NCBI GenBank assembly: GCA_013152475.1
Contig: JAADGH010000003.1
Coordinates: 1-42,827, forward strand
Reading direction: 5' to 3'
DNA from: Planctomycetota bacterium
GTDB taxonomy: Bacteria; Planctomycetota; Brocadiia; JAADGH01
Length of the DNA: 42,827 nucleotides
Shown here: piece by piece, positions 37,101-42,827 of the stretch
How positions within the stretch are numbered: position 1 is the stretch's first letter
Layout: every line of letters starts with the position of its first letter
Position numbers and translations under genes: made by a program
The notes under the pieces: model-generated
The model's database searches: none
The model's input: the letters and a program-made list of their open reading frames with translations, nothing else
Told to the model about the DNA's origin: nothing

Positions 37101-37779
37101 GGGCGGCGTGGATATGTTCGGAAACCCGGCCTATCGGGGCAACGTGTTCCGCTACAATTTCTGGCATCACATCGCCAGCACCCACGGCAAGTGCGGCAAC
37201 GCCGGGATTCGGTTGGATGACATGATCAGCGAGGTGCTGATCTATGGCAACGTCTTCTATCGCTGTTCGGGCGGGATGTTCGGCGGGGTGCAGATTCACG
37301 GAGGCAAGGACAACATCCTCGACAACAACCTGTTCGTCGAGTGCAAGTACGCCATCAGCTTCTCTCCCTGGGGACAGAAGCGGTGGGAGGAACGAGTGGA
37401 CCAGATGAAGTCCCGCGTGTCCGGCGAGGGGGTGGACATCACCAAGCCGCCCTACTCCACGCGCTACCCCGGCCTCGCCCACATGAAAGAGAACGCCGAC
37501 CGGAATTCCATCTGGCGGAGTCTCGTCGTGGACTGCGGACAGTTCACAACCCGTGAGCGCGGCGTGAACGAGATGATGGACAACTGCGCCTTTCCCGACG
37601 ATCCGGGCTTCGTCGATCCGGTCGAGCGGGACTTCACACTGAAGAGCGATTCACCGGTCTTCCGTCGCTTCGGCTTCCGCCCCATCCCCTTCGACGAGAT
37701 CGGACTCTACAAGGACGGCCTCCGCCCGACGTGGCCCGTCCGGTCCGGCATCACGCCGCACTACGTCAAGGAGTATTAG
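34147..37779 (+). CDS. Large lipoprotein with LamG-like, TPR and right-handed beta-helix domains
   Basis: A 1,210-residue lipoprotein. The start at 34147 (MKTRRRTLVAVVGTVLLGSL) leads to a lipobox ending at Cys23 (LYSC); a longer upstream frame runs into the archaemetzincin gene and was rejected. A LamG/concanavalin-like domain lies at about 85-265, with TFTVECWFRKHGQG and GVWHHLAATWDGKEMRLYLN. TPR-like helical repeats follow at about 270-520. From about 540, VFHVATNGSDKNPGTLDRPF opens a right-handed beta-helix enzyme-like region of about 650 residues, of a type found in GH141-like and related polysaccharide-active proteins. Visible turns are rich in Asn and His (HFIENNHVHDFSRID, DNILDNNLFVECKYA). 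It is exported and membrane-attached. Catalysis is not proven; a polysaccharide role is an inference from fold. Confidence 0.82.
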   Translation: MKTRRRTLVAVVGTVLLGSLYSCEPVREQRTHTVSPTAGYDTWLRHCDAVKQRPDILRYYTFQTISAEKPVAPSVAGEAEPLTYVPRGEALQVVEGRWPGKKAVRLDKGCFEAKPFAVKGKTFTVECWFRKHGQGAELGNGRTNGMIFAQGTGYWDGLRVFTSYPAKDLRFAIGRPKPKNSIGFTARDSVPDGVWHHLAATWDGKEMRLYLNGLLLDAAEYDGDYTPGGPFRIGFANAGIGSIKMDVDEVAIYKRALSATDILGNACLEAGMPKVAQEGFQKATEAVAKKEWEAAGTAYREIVDTRSMDPTLRALARLGLARMLQKQKRATAAAVQYTKLFEDTSAPERFRQSALRKCAHFERGIANPIASRAVYEQLLTLPDLTEQNRIGIRLNLAECCLREKDGAGARKQYEALLKMTGLSDSQRWNIRLQMAHTHRVAGEYPSARSAYEKIAIAKEFPAELRSYALLCAASTYVLQKDYPGAIKAFGKVCALKDAPKHHIWEAKDRIAELKRIQKGLPARDPAATRVKVPALPKPAIVFHVATNGSDKNPGTLDRPFATLDRARDAIREKKKEGALPAGGATVYVRGGRHKVTKTFELTEADSGTEKAPVVYRAYASEKPVFFGGVRVRNFERVTDKAILARLPEQARGKVWQTDLKAQGVTDLGEIKQRGYGFARYPCNPWMDLYFDGKPMQLARWPNKGFVEIGKVHVGEYVPRQRNKKPGVFEYDGDRPARWTQAKDIWMFGLWGHLWAGLYLKAASIDPAKHLITTAQPSPAGFRQGYPYYVFNLLEEIDQPGEWYLDRGTGVLYFYPPRDPNTAVVELPIFSAPFVTMKNVSHVTLRGLMFDLARADGAAIIGGKQNLIAGCTFRRLGGNGVIIDGGTGHGVLSCDIYCVGACGMRVKGGERKTLTPGGHFIENNHVHDFSRIDRAYAPAVHMDGVGNRITHNLFNDSPHHAMRIEGYEHTIDFNEVHSVCYETDDQGGVDMFGNPAYRGNVFRYNFWHHIASTHGKCGNAGIRLDDMISEVLIYGNVFYRCSGGMFGGVQIHGGKDNILDNNLFVECKYAISFSPWGQKRWEERVDQMKSRVSGEGVDITKPPYSTRYPGLAHMKENADRNSIWRSLVVDCGQFTTRERGVNEMMDNCAFPDDPGFVDPVERDFTLKSDSPVFRRFGFRPIPFDEIGLYKDGLRPTWPVRSGITPHYVKEY

Positions 37780-37808
37780 CCCGCATTTCTCACCGTGGCT
37801 ATTGAAAC

Positions 37809-37871
37809 GGCTGCCTCTTATGGCATAACTTGTTTTTAGAAAATGAGTTGTGCCAATATTAGGAGACAGCC
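37809..37871. repeat. Long imperfect inverted repeat beside an IS1380 remnant
   Basis: Left arm 37809-37830 and right arm 37846-37871 pair imperfectly. GGCATAACT pairs with AGTTGTGCC around a 15-base loop, and outside it GGCTG-CTC-TA pairs with TA-GAG-CAGCC, with mismatches of the G-T type. It starts 30 bases after the lipoprotein stop and could be read as a transcription terminator of that gene. No clean T-tract follows, so an IS end or a small non-autonomous element is equally possible. Confidence 0.5.
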
Positions 37872-37890
37872 TTATGGGGACGGAGTGTAG

Positions 37891-37959
37891 CGCGAAGAGG
37901 AGATCGTGCTGGATGTCGATGCAACGGACGACCCGCTTCATGGGAATCAAGAGGGGCGG
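37891..37959 (+). mobile_element. IS1380-family transposase fragment (about 23 codons)
   Basis: The frame reads REEEIVLDVDATDDPLHGNQ followed by EGR. This matches the IS1380 transposase core EIVLDLDATDDPxHGxQEG, including the catalytic first Asp of the DDE triad. A stop codon lies immediately upstream in frame, and homology ends at about 37959. No other transposase part is found nearby. It is a short degraded remnant of an insertion sequence. The last codons of the opposite-strand nucleotidyltransferase lie inside it. Confidence 0.8.
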
Positions 37960-39026
37960 CCGAGCCGAATCGCCGGCCGATGTTTGGTCTTACGCTTTGC
38001 GCGCTTCTTGCTCACGTATTGCTCGATGGCCATGAGCTGGTCAGGTGTGTTGAAGCCCTGGATCGAGGACGGGGAGCGGACGACCGCTGGCGCGAGCACC
38101 GGCCGGCGCTTGATCCCGTATCGCGCCGGGCTCGCGAGGATGTTCACGGCGTCGGTCAGGTAGACCTCGTTACGGCCCGGTCGGTGGGTGAGGTGCTTGA
38201 AGGCCTCTGCAAGGGCCGAGGGGTCGAAGATGTAGAACGACTCGTTGCAGAACTTGCAGAGCGCCTCCAGGTCCTTGGGGACCATAGCCTCACCGGCGAC
38301 ATCGATGGCATCCGCACCGGTGGGGATCGCCTTCCGCAGCGCCGTGGCGCTCACTTGCCCCTTGACTTGCGCCAGGCGCCACAGATCGGGGGCGCGTTTT
38401 GCGAACTTGTCCGGATTCGCGATTGTGGAAAGGCACAGGTCGCGCAGGCGTTGGGAACTGATTCCCTTCTTCCCCCCGGCCGTTCGCTTCAGCGTGCGAC
38501 AGAGCTTGGCCAGTTTGATGTCCGACGTCTCGAAGATACCGAGCACTTGGCCGGAGCGGTCCACAGCCACCCGGCCGAGGTCGGTGTTCTTCGGTTTGCG
38601 GCTGACCAGGAAGGCGCAGTCGGCGCCGGATTTGTAGAACTCGGTCTTGAGCGTGTTGACCGCCTCGGCCTCGACGAGCTTATCGCCCGCGGCGATCATG
38701 ATCGGGCCGGAGAAGCCCATCTTCTCCAGGGGAGCGAAGCCCATGCGTGCGGCATCGCCCGTACCGCGCTGCTCGGGCTGGAAGGCGAAAAGAAGGTCGG
38801 AAAACTCTCTGCCTGTCGTCTCGATCACATGATGGGCGCCCACACCCACGACGAGGACGATTGTCCCGATCCCGCAGGCGCGGTAGGTGCGGATGGCCCG
38901 CACGATGGCCGGCACGCCGTCGATGGGAAAGCAGACCTTGGGAAGTTCCGCCGTCCCCATACGTGTGCCCCGCCCGCCGCACATGATGATGCAGGCAATA
39001 TGATCGGACGAGTGGGATGAGGGCAT
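37947..39026 (-). CDS. Nucleotidyltransferase of the GlmU/GalU-like sugar-phosphate type
   Basis: A 359-residue protein with an NTP_transferase fold. It starts at ATG 39026 (MPSSHSSDHIACIIMCGGRG); a TTG at 39044 with GGAG near it is an alternative. The nucleotide loop CGGRGTRMGTAELPKVCFPI lies at residues 16-35. Further family motifs are GIGTIVLVVGVGAHHVIE, FQPEQRGTGDAARMGF (Q-x-x-x-GT-x-D/H-A), IMIAAGDKLVEAEAV (metal Asp) and KNTDLGRVAVDRSGQVLGI. No left-handed beta-helix follows, so it lacks the acetyltransferase half of GlmU. Its job is probably activation of a sugar phosphate with UTP, CTP or GTP. The C-terminus (RPAIRLGRPS) is read out of the IS1380 remnant, so the original end may have been lost. 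Confidence 0.82.
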   Translation of the reverse strand: MPSSHSSDHIACIIMCGGRGTRMGTAELPKVCFPIDGVPAIVRAIRTYRACGIGTIVLVVGVGAHHVIETTGREFSDLLFAFQPEQRGTGDAARMGFAPLEKMGFSGPIMIAAGDKLVEAEAVNTLKTEFYKSGADCAFLVSRKPKNTDLGRVAVDRSGQVLGIFETSDIKLAKLCRTLKRTAGGKKGISSQRLRDLCLSTIANPDKFAKRAPDLWRLAQVKGQVSATALRKAIPTGADAIDVAGEAMVPKDLEALCKFCNESFYIFDPSALAEAFKHLTHRPGRNEVYLTDAVNILASPARYGIKRRPVLAPAVVRSPSSIQGFNTPDQLMAIEQYVSKKRAKRKTKHRPAIRLGRPS

Positions 39027-39341
39027 TTCGGACGGGCGCTCCAATCTTCGGCGTCAACTGTTCCCCGATTGTAGCACGCCGGCGTTTATTGTCAAGGTCG
39101 GCCAGAGCGGCCTTTCCGGCAGGACGCGATGGGACGGCGGCATGCCGCAATCGCCCTTGCGAGTTTCCGCTCCGCTATCCGGTCTTTCCCTGTCTTCCAT
39201 GATTTCTGGTTCTCCAGATGCATGTATACCGTCTCAGCGGTCGGATGTCAACCAACGATCCACGGAAAGCGACCCGTCATCGTGTATCCATGATATGCTG
39301 CCCTTTCACATCCGGGTGTGCCAAGAAGCTGGTCGGGACCC

Positions 39342-39434
39342 CCGCCCACAAACTTGACACGCCACAACATGAGTAGTAAGAGCGGGTTATGATGTGACGC
39401 AAAAGGCATTCCCCCGCCGCCGCCCACCAACTTG
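39342..39434. repeat. Direct repeats of a GC-rich CCGCCCAC(A/C)AACTTG patch
   Basis: CCGCCCACAAACTTG (39342-39356) recurs as CGCCCACCAACTTG at 39421-39434, with a C-rich run before each. On the minus strand both copies read as similar Lys-(Leu/Phe)-Val-Gly-Gly-Gly peptides, suggesting duplication inside a former gene or a short interspersed repeat. Confidence 0.45.
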
Positions 39435-39499
39435 GCAGGGACATCAGAAGAAGAGCGGTGCACCCATCCCGCTTGTCTCGGCCCTGTCCACATCATAAC
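39386..39499. repeat. 11-bp inverted repeat enclosing about 92 bases
   Basis: GTTATGATGTG (39386-39396) is matched exactly in reverse complement at 39489-39499 (CACATCATAAC). The enclosed segment includes the second GC-rich patch. The distance is long for a simple hairpin; it could bound a small mobile unit. No target-site duplication was recognised. Confidence 0.4.
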
Positions 39500-39603
39500 G
39501 CATTGCATACCAGACAGTTAAGGCTGGAGACCGTCATAAATTGCTGAATTGGTCCTTCCCGGCCCCCCTTTGGCACGCGGCTTGTTAATAAGAGTAAACC
39601 AGC

Positions 39604-39627
39604 CTGTCTTTCCGGCGGGAAAGACAG
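39604..39627. repeat. Perfect 10-bp hairpin in the gene-poor region
   Basis: CTGTCTTTCC pairs exactly with GGAAAGACAG across a four-base loop. No T-tract follows on either strand, so it is not a convincing terminator. Confidence 0.6.
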
Positions 39628-40039
39628 CCCCTGTGGAGGAGGGGGAGATGGAGCGCAGATAGTGGGAGAGGGGCAGCTTGCTCCACCTCCGACATTCGCA
39701 CCTTGGGCAGCGGTATCTCGCATCGAAGGTAGAGGTCGGTCCTGCAGCGGATTCGGCGAAAGAACCGAGTGAGGGCGGTCGGTGATCACGCTTGGGGCGG
39801 TGAGTACCGCGATCGGCGCAGCCGGATTCGGTCTGGGGTAGGCGCGGAGGGTGGGAGCTCCGCGTCTTTTCTGGTTGCCGAACGGGCCGATACCGCGGCC
39901 CTGCAGGTGCGCCAAAGGCGCTTCTCGATCCGGCAAGCATAGCCCGTGTAGTTCCACACCGGTAAAACAACCCACAAGAGACCAATCCAGTAACTCTATT
40001 CCGGACAGCAAATCCCACGCGATCCCATTAAAAGTAAGT

Positions 40040-40068
40040 GAGGACCACCCGCAGAGCGGGCGGTCCTC
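40040..40068 (-). terminator. Intrinsic terminator after the glycoside hydrolase gene
   Basis: GAGGACC-CCCGC pairs with GCGGG-GGTCCTC around a three-base loop, with one mismatch, 46 bases beyond the glycoside hydrolase stop. On the minus strand it is followed by CACTTACTTTTAA, a moderate T-rich tract. Confidence 0.65.
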
Positions 40069-40114
40069 ATTGCCATTGGGGGCTGTTCCCCATGGGGAAT
40101 CGGAGGCGAGCCGC

Positions 40115-42265
40115 CTACCAACTTGTGACGTAGATGGGGTCCGGGCCGAGTGTCAGGTCGAACCGTCCCGGCTCCGCCGGGCGGATCATCGTCTCGTCAC
40201 CGACGATATGGACCACCATCATGTTCTCCGCCGGATCGCGAAGTGCGAAGCGCGTGGGCTTGTCCCCGACATTCCAGAGGACATAGATTCGCTTGCCGCG
40301 TCTCGTAAATGCGAACCCTCGTTGCGTCTTCGTCATCCCCTCGACCGGTCCCATATACCTGGCTTTTTTCAACATCCGCGTCATCGTCGCATACGCAACG
40401 TACGCCGGGCGCGGGCTCTTGTCAAAGCGCTGGATGGCATGGCCCGGATCGCCGACATAATGCTCAGGATCGCGAACGCCCCGCCAGTCCCAAAGCATGT
40501 GCCACACTAACACGCGCACCCCCTCCGACAGGGCGTAGACATAGGCGCGTACGAGATACTGCGCCTGACGCCGCTCGGTGACGTTTGGCGTGGCGTATCC
40601 CATCTCCGTAATGTAGATATCCCGGTCGCCCAGGCCGAAGTGCCCAAGCAGATCGCGGAGCTTGCGGAGATTCGCTGTAAAGTTTACGTCGGGCGGCGCC
40701 GAGTCGTAGGCATGGATCACCACTTGGTCGATCCATTTGCCACCGCCCAGTTCGAAAAATTTTTCGAGGAAATCCCACTTGAACGTGTAAGGGCACGGCC
40801 CCAGTACGACGGCATCGGGCTGCACCTTCTTGATGGCCTCGTAGGTCACCTTGTGCAGTTTCACGACGCTCTCCATCGGCCCCATCCAGCCGGCGTAGGG
40901 GACCGGCTCATTCCAAACTTCATAATGACGAATTCCGGCTTCCTTCGCCCCGCGGACGTGGAATTCGACGACTTTGCCATATTCCTTCCAGCTTTTCGGG
41001 CTCCACTTCTGGAAGTCTGCCCGGTCGGGTTTGCTCGAGAGCCACTTCGCCATTGAGACAAAACAGACAATCGGTTTCGCGCCCTCTCTCCTCCAGCCCC
41101 ACTTCGGCCGCGGGACGCCCAGCGGCGCGTCACCCAGTTTGTACTGCCCGGCCACCTTTGTAACGTTCGTGATGCGCGCGAGAATGCGCGTCCACTTCGC
41201 GCCGATCTTTTCACCCCCGCCGCCGACCCAGATGCCGAAGATGGACTTGTCGTTCGGCTTCGCGTCCTGCGGGTCCATCGGCTTGATGCATGCCACGCCG
41301 CCCTCCGCGCGATAGAACAGCCGGCCGTCAACGCTCAGCGTACCCGTCAGACCGACATAGTCCGGTCCGTCATTCCTGAAAGAGATCTCCTGTTGGTGTC
41401 GCTCCTCACGTGTGTTCTTCCCCTCGAACGTCAGCTTTCGTTCGATCCTTCTCTTGCCCCAGTAGTCGGTCCCCACGACCTCCACCTCCGCGCGTTGCCC
41501 CGGCGTGAGCCGCCGGACCTCGACGACCACTCGATGCTCCTGGCCGGGCGCGCACACAAACGGCCAGGGTTCCTTTTTTGCGGGGCGAAAGCGGAGCACC
41601 GGCCCCGTATACGCCGGCTTCGCGGCGTACAGCCCCAGGCCGTCCAGACCGAGTGTCAAAGGTGCATCCTTGAACGCCCGAATCTCGAATTGAAGACACT
41701 TCACTTGGTCGAGATCAAGCTGGTTGTTGTCGTCCTTTTTTGCTTCCCAGCACCACGTCCAGTTTTTGAACGGAAGCTCGATCAACTGCCACTCCCCTTC
41801 CTTGCGGGGTGCGATGGGCATCGCTTTTACCCAATAGCGCGCCCCCCCGGCCTCGGTCAAACTTGGTGCAACCCGCGGCGGTGGGTCGCCGTGTGTCTGC
41901 ACCCACAGCGACAGGCCCTCGTAGGCCGACCAATCAGCGGGCTTATCGAAGCGCCACGTCATAATCAGCGAATGGCGTCCCTCGTCCCCGCTGGGGGGCA
42001 TTTGTATGAACAGGCTCCGGTTGCCGTGCCGCGCGATGCCGGACCTCCCCGCCAGCTTGGCCGACGCCTTTCCACGCATGCGTGTGGCGTAGACGGGAGA
42101 ATCGGTCTCAAAAGAATCGATGAGAAAATCAGCGGATTTCGAGGCAAACAGCGGGCCTGTGTCAGCTTGCAGAGCTCCCGGCAAAGAGATCAAGATAAAG
42201 TATATCAGCCCTAACCTCTTGCAACTCAGTATGATATGGGGGTTTTTATTGCTCAGTTTCATCAT
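40115..42265 (-). CDS. Secreted glycoside hydrolase, clan GH-A-like
   Basis: A 716-residue secreted enzyme. The ATG at 42265 follows GAGGAG; ATG 42262 is an equal alternative. The signal peptide is about residues 15-36 (LGLIYFILISLPGALQA). A beta-sandwich, carbohydrate-binding-like region lies at about 45-230 (LSLWVQTHG, WQLIELPFKNWTWCWEAKKD), then an Ig-like segment at about 240-360. A TIM barrel follows at about 380-640. It carries the clan-A acid/base Asn-Glu-Pro in HYEVWNEPVPYAGWMG and the nucleophile Glu in IYITEMGYATP. A C-terminal beta domain (YVLWNVGDKPTRFALRD) resembles those of GH39/GH5 relatives. Both catalytic Glu residues are present. The substrate is unknown. It is monocistronic with its own promoter and terminator. 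Confidence 0.85.
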   Translation of the reverse strand: MMKLSNKNPHIILSCKRLGLIYFILISLPGALQADTGPLFASKSADFLIDSFETDSPVYATRMRGKASAKLAGRSGIARHGNRSLFIQMPPSGDEGRHSLIMTWRFDKPADWSAYEGLSLWVQTHGDPPPRVAPSLTEAGGARYWVKAMPIAPRKEGEWQLIELPFKNWTWCWEAKKDDNNQLDLDQVKCLQFEIRAFKDAPLTLGLDGLGLYAAKPAYTGPVLRFRPAKKEPWPFVCAPGQEHRVVVEVRRLTPGQRAEVEVVGTDYWGKRRIERKLTFEGKNTREERHQQEISFRNDGPDYVGLTGTLSVDGRLFYRAEGGVACIKPMDPQDAKPNDKSIFGIWVGGGGEKIGAKWTRILARITNVTKVAGQYKLGDAPLGVPRPKWGWRREGAKPIVCFVSMAKWLSSKPDRADFQKWSPKSWKEYGKVVEFHVRGAKEAGIRHYEVWNEPVPYAGWMGPMESVVKLHKVTYEAIKKVQPDAVVLGPCPYTFKWDFLEKFFELGGGKWIDQVVIHAYDSAPPDVNFTANLRKLRDLLGHFGLGDRDIYITEMGYATPNVTERRQAQYLVRAYVYALSEGVRVLVWHMLWDWRGVRDPEHYVGDPGHAIQRFDKSPRPAYVAYATMTRMLKKARYMGPVEGMTKTQRGFAFTRRGKRIYVLWNVGDKPTRFALRDPAENMMVVHIVGDETMIRPAEPGRFDLTLGPDPIYVTSW

Positions 42266-42299
42266 TCGTTTCTCCTCAAACAGGAATTGGATCCCTATC

Positions 42300-42328
42300 A
42301 TTATATGTGGGGCACGGTTTTTGTGCAA
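42300..42328 (-). promoter_or_regulatory. Strong sigma70-type promoter for the glycoside hydrolase gene
   Basis: On the minus strand TTGCAC (42323-42328), a 17-base spacer and the exact TATAAT (42300-42305) lie 34 bases upstream of the ATG. Confidence 0.75.
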
Positions 42329-42336
42329 GATTAGGG

Positions 42337-42366
42337 TTGACATCCCCATAGGAAGTATAGTAAAGT
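42337..42366 (+). promoter_or_regulatory. Promoter for the structured leader and surface-protein gene
   Basis: TTGACA (42337-42342), an 18-base spacer and TAAAGT (42361-42366) face rightward, back to back with the glycoside hydrolase promoter. No start codon with a ribosome site appears until 42756, so the transcript begins with a leader of nearly 400 bases. Confidence 0.6.
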
Positions 42367-42417
42367 ATAAGTACCCAGGTGTGACAGAGAATTGCATTCT
42401 GTACGCTCAACCCATAA

Positions 42418-42685
42418 GCGAGCGAAGTCCATTTATCTGTTCATTAGCTCGCGCCATTTAGCCCCGGCCTTACGGCTGGGTTAGGTACTGAGCCTTTCGG
42501 CAAAGCAACCAGGAATGCTTTCCAAAAGAAGGACGTCCTTTGCGGGTTCAGTATGATGTCGTTTGGACGAATTATGAGGACCAGATTACTCCATGGATGG
42601 GGCGGCTGTCTGCCTGAACCTTCGGGCTGGTCCGCGCCGTTTCTCCGGCTATATACCCGATGCCTCCCGTCTGAGGCGCATCGGG
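42418..42685 (+). ncRNA. Structured 5' leader, candidate riboswitch or attenuator
   Basis: Between promoter and terminator there are at least four paired elements. GCGAGC (42418-42423) pairs with GCTCGC (42447-42452). A GC-rich hairpin lies near 42461-42480. A 68-base domain is closed by TACTGAGCC with GGGTTCAGTA (42486-42494 with 42544-42553) and encloses the small hairpins CTTT/AAAG and AAGGA/TCCTT. GGACCAG (42578-42584) pairs with CTGGTCC (42627-42633). The terminator helix follows. The domain contains GGCAAAGCAACCAGG, faintly like the GCAAAGCC core of GEMM (c-di-GMP-I), but it lacks the GGCAAACC half and the GAAA tetraloop. I cannot name a class. Confidence 0.5.
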
Positions 42686-42696
42686 TTTTATTTTTT
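42656..42696 (+). terminator. Strong intrinsic terminator in the leader of the surface-protein gene
   Basis: CCCGATGC-CTC pairs with GAG-GC-GCATCGGG (42656-42685) with a two-base bulge, followed by TTTTATTTTTT (42686-42696). It lies 60 bases before the next start codon, where a conditional terminator of a riboswitch or attenuator would sit. Confidence 0.85.
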
Positions 42697-42755
42697 GAGG
42701 TGGGGCGATTGGGGCTGGGAACGCTCTGTTGGTTGAGATTTGAAAGGACCGAGCG

Positions 42756-42827
42756 ATGAGCATCGGTAGTATTCATCGTCGATTGTGGGTGGAGGAGTTG
42801 GAGGCGCGTGTTGCGCCGTCGACGTTG
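42756..42827 (+). CDS. N-terminus of a planctomycete-type surface protein (partial)
   Basis: From ATG 42756, with AAAGGA nine bases upstream, 24 codons are visible before the edge. They begin MSIGSIHRRLWVEELEARVA and continue Pro-Ser-Thr-Leu. The motif Arg-Leu-x(2-3)-Glu-x-Leu-Glu-Ala-Arg-x-x-Pro-Ser is the known N-terminal signature of large Planctomycetota extracellular proteins, which often end in repeats, cadherin-like or dockerin-type domains. The body is outside the window, so its domain content is unknown. Its expression is probably governed by the preceding terminator-bearing leader. Confidence 0.75.
   Translation, partial: MSIGSIHRRLWVEELEARVAPSTL

Larger units (their letters stand above)
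39027..40039. other. Long gene-poor stretch with short repeats
   Basis: I find no credible gene. Frames up to about 170 codons exist on the minus strand between 39493 and 40018, but they are low-complexity, overlap each other in two frames and show no domain or ribosome site. The stretch holds an 11-base inverted repeat (39386-39396 with 39489-39499), two near-identical GC-rich patches (39342-39356 and 39415-39434) and a perfect 10-bp hairpin (39604-39627). It resembles decayed or non-coding intergenic DNA. Confidence 0.6.

Noticed and set aside
39493-40018. Minus-strand frames of about 170 codons
   Set aside because: They are proline- and arginine-rich, overlap in two frames, lack ribosome sites and show no domain. 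Not annotated as genes.
42486-42553. c-di-GMP-I (GEMM) riboswitch
   Set aside because: Only a GGCAAAGC-like stretch is shared. The required GGCAAACC, the GACGCAAAGCC context and the GAAA tetraloop are absent, so the class name is not justified.

Overview
The window is a GC-rich (roughly 60-65% by eye) bacterial chromosome segment with tightly packed genes on both strands. The best lineage clue is the incomplete gene at the right edge, whose first residues carry the Arg-Leu...Leu-Glu-Ala-Arg...Pro-Ser signature found at the N-termini of Planctomycetota and related PVC surface proteins. A secreted archaemetzincin, a eukaryote-like UDP-HexNAc pyrophosphorylase, a creatininase-family enzyme and large LamG/TPR/beta-helix lipoproteins agree with a planctomycete or neighbouring candidate phylum. 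I cannot place it more precisely. I saw no rRNA, tRNA, CRISPR array or intact mobile element.

Left part (1-11.7 kb): a tail of an upstream gene, a DUF21/CBS membrane protein and PlsY run rightward. Beside plsY lies what looks like a decayed ankyrin lipoprotein gene. Leftward come an orphan LarA-type lactate racemase with all its cofactor residues, and a five-gene operon of overlapping genes (ankyrin lipoprotein, esterase, small secreted protein, sugar isomerase-like protein, metallophosphoesterase). Its promoter is divergent from ribE-pdxA-rsmA-GT39, a rightward operon of overlapping genes.

Middle (11.7-27.9 kb): six leftward genes form one probable operon: a GAF/PP2C phosphatase, a response regulator, a sensor histidine kinase, a UDP-HexNAc pyrophosphorylase, a membrane-anchored P-loop ATPase and a creatininase-like hydrolase. 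This couples signalling to envelope-precursor synthesis and an uncharacterised ATPase. Rightward addB-addA encode a complete helicase-nuclease for double-strand-break repair. A small leftward cluster of zinc-ribbon, GAF and PilZ proteins follows; its mRNA is predicted to begin with a hairpin.

Right part (28-42.8 kb): hsp20-lon form a proteostasis operon, divergent from an extracellular/envelope group: an alkaline-phosphatase-superfamily gene with an apparent frameshift in its metal-binding N-terminus, a signal-peptide-bearing archaemetzincin and a 1,210-residue LamG-TPR-beta-helix lipoprotein. An IS1380-type transposase remnant next to a long inverted repeat abuts, and overlaps, the 3' end of a nucleotidyltransferase gene. 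About 1.1 kb without a credible gene follows, then a secreted clan-A-like glycoside hydrolase. At the right edge a promoter, a structured untranslated region and a strong intrinsic terminator precede the surface-protein gene. This is a candidate riboswitch or attenuator of no class I can name and is the most interesting non-coding signal here.
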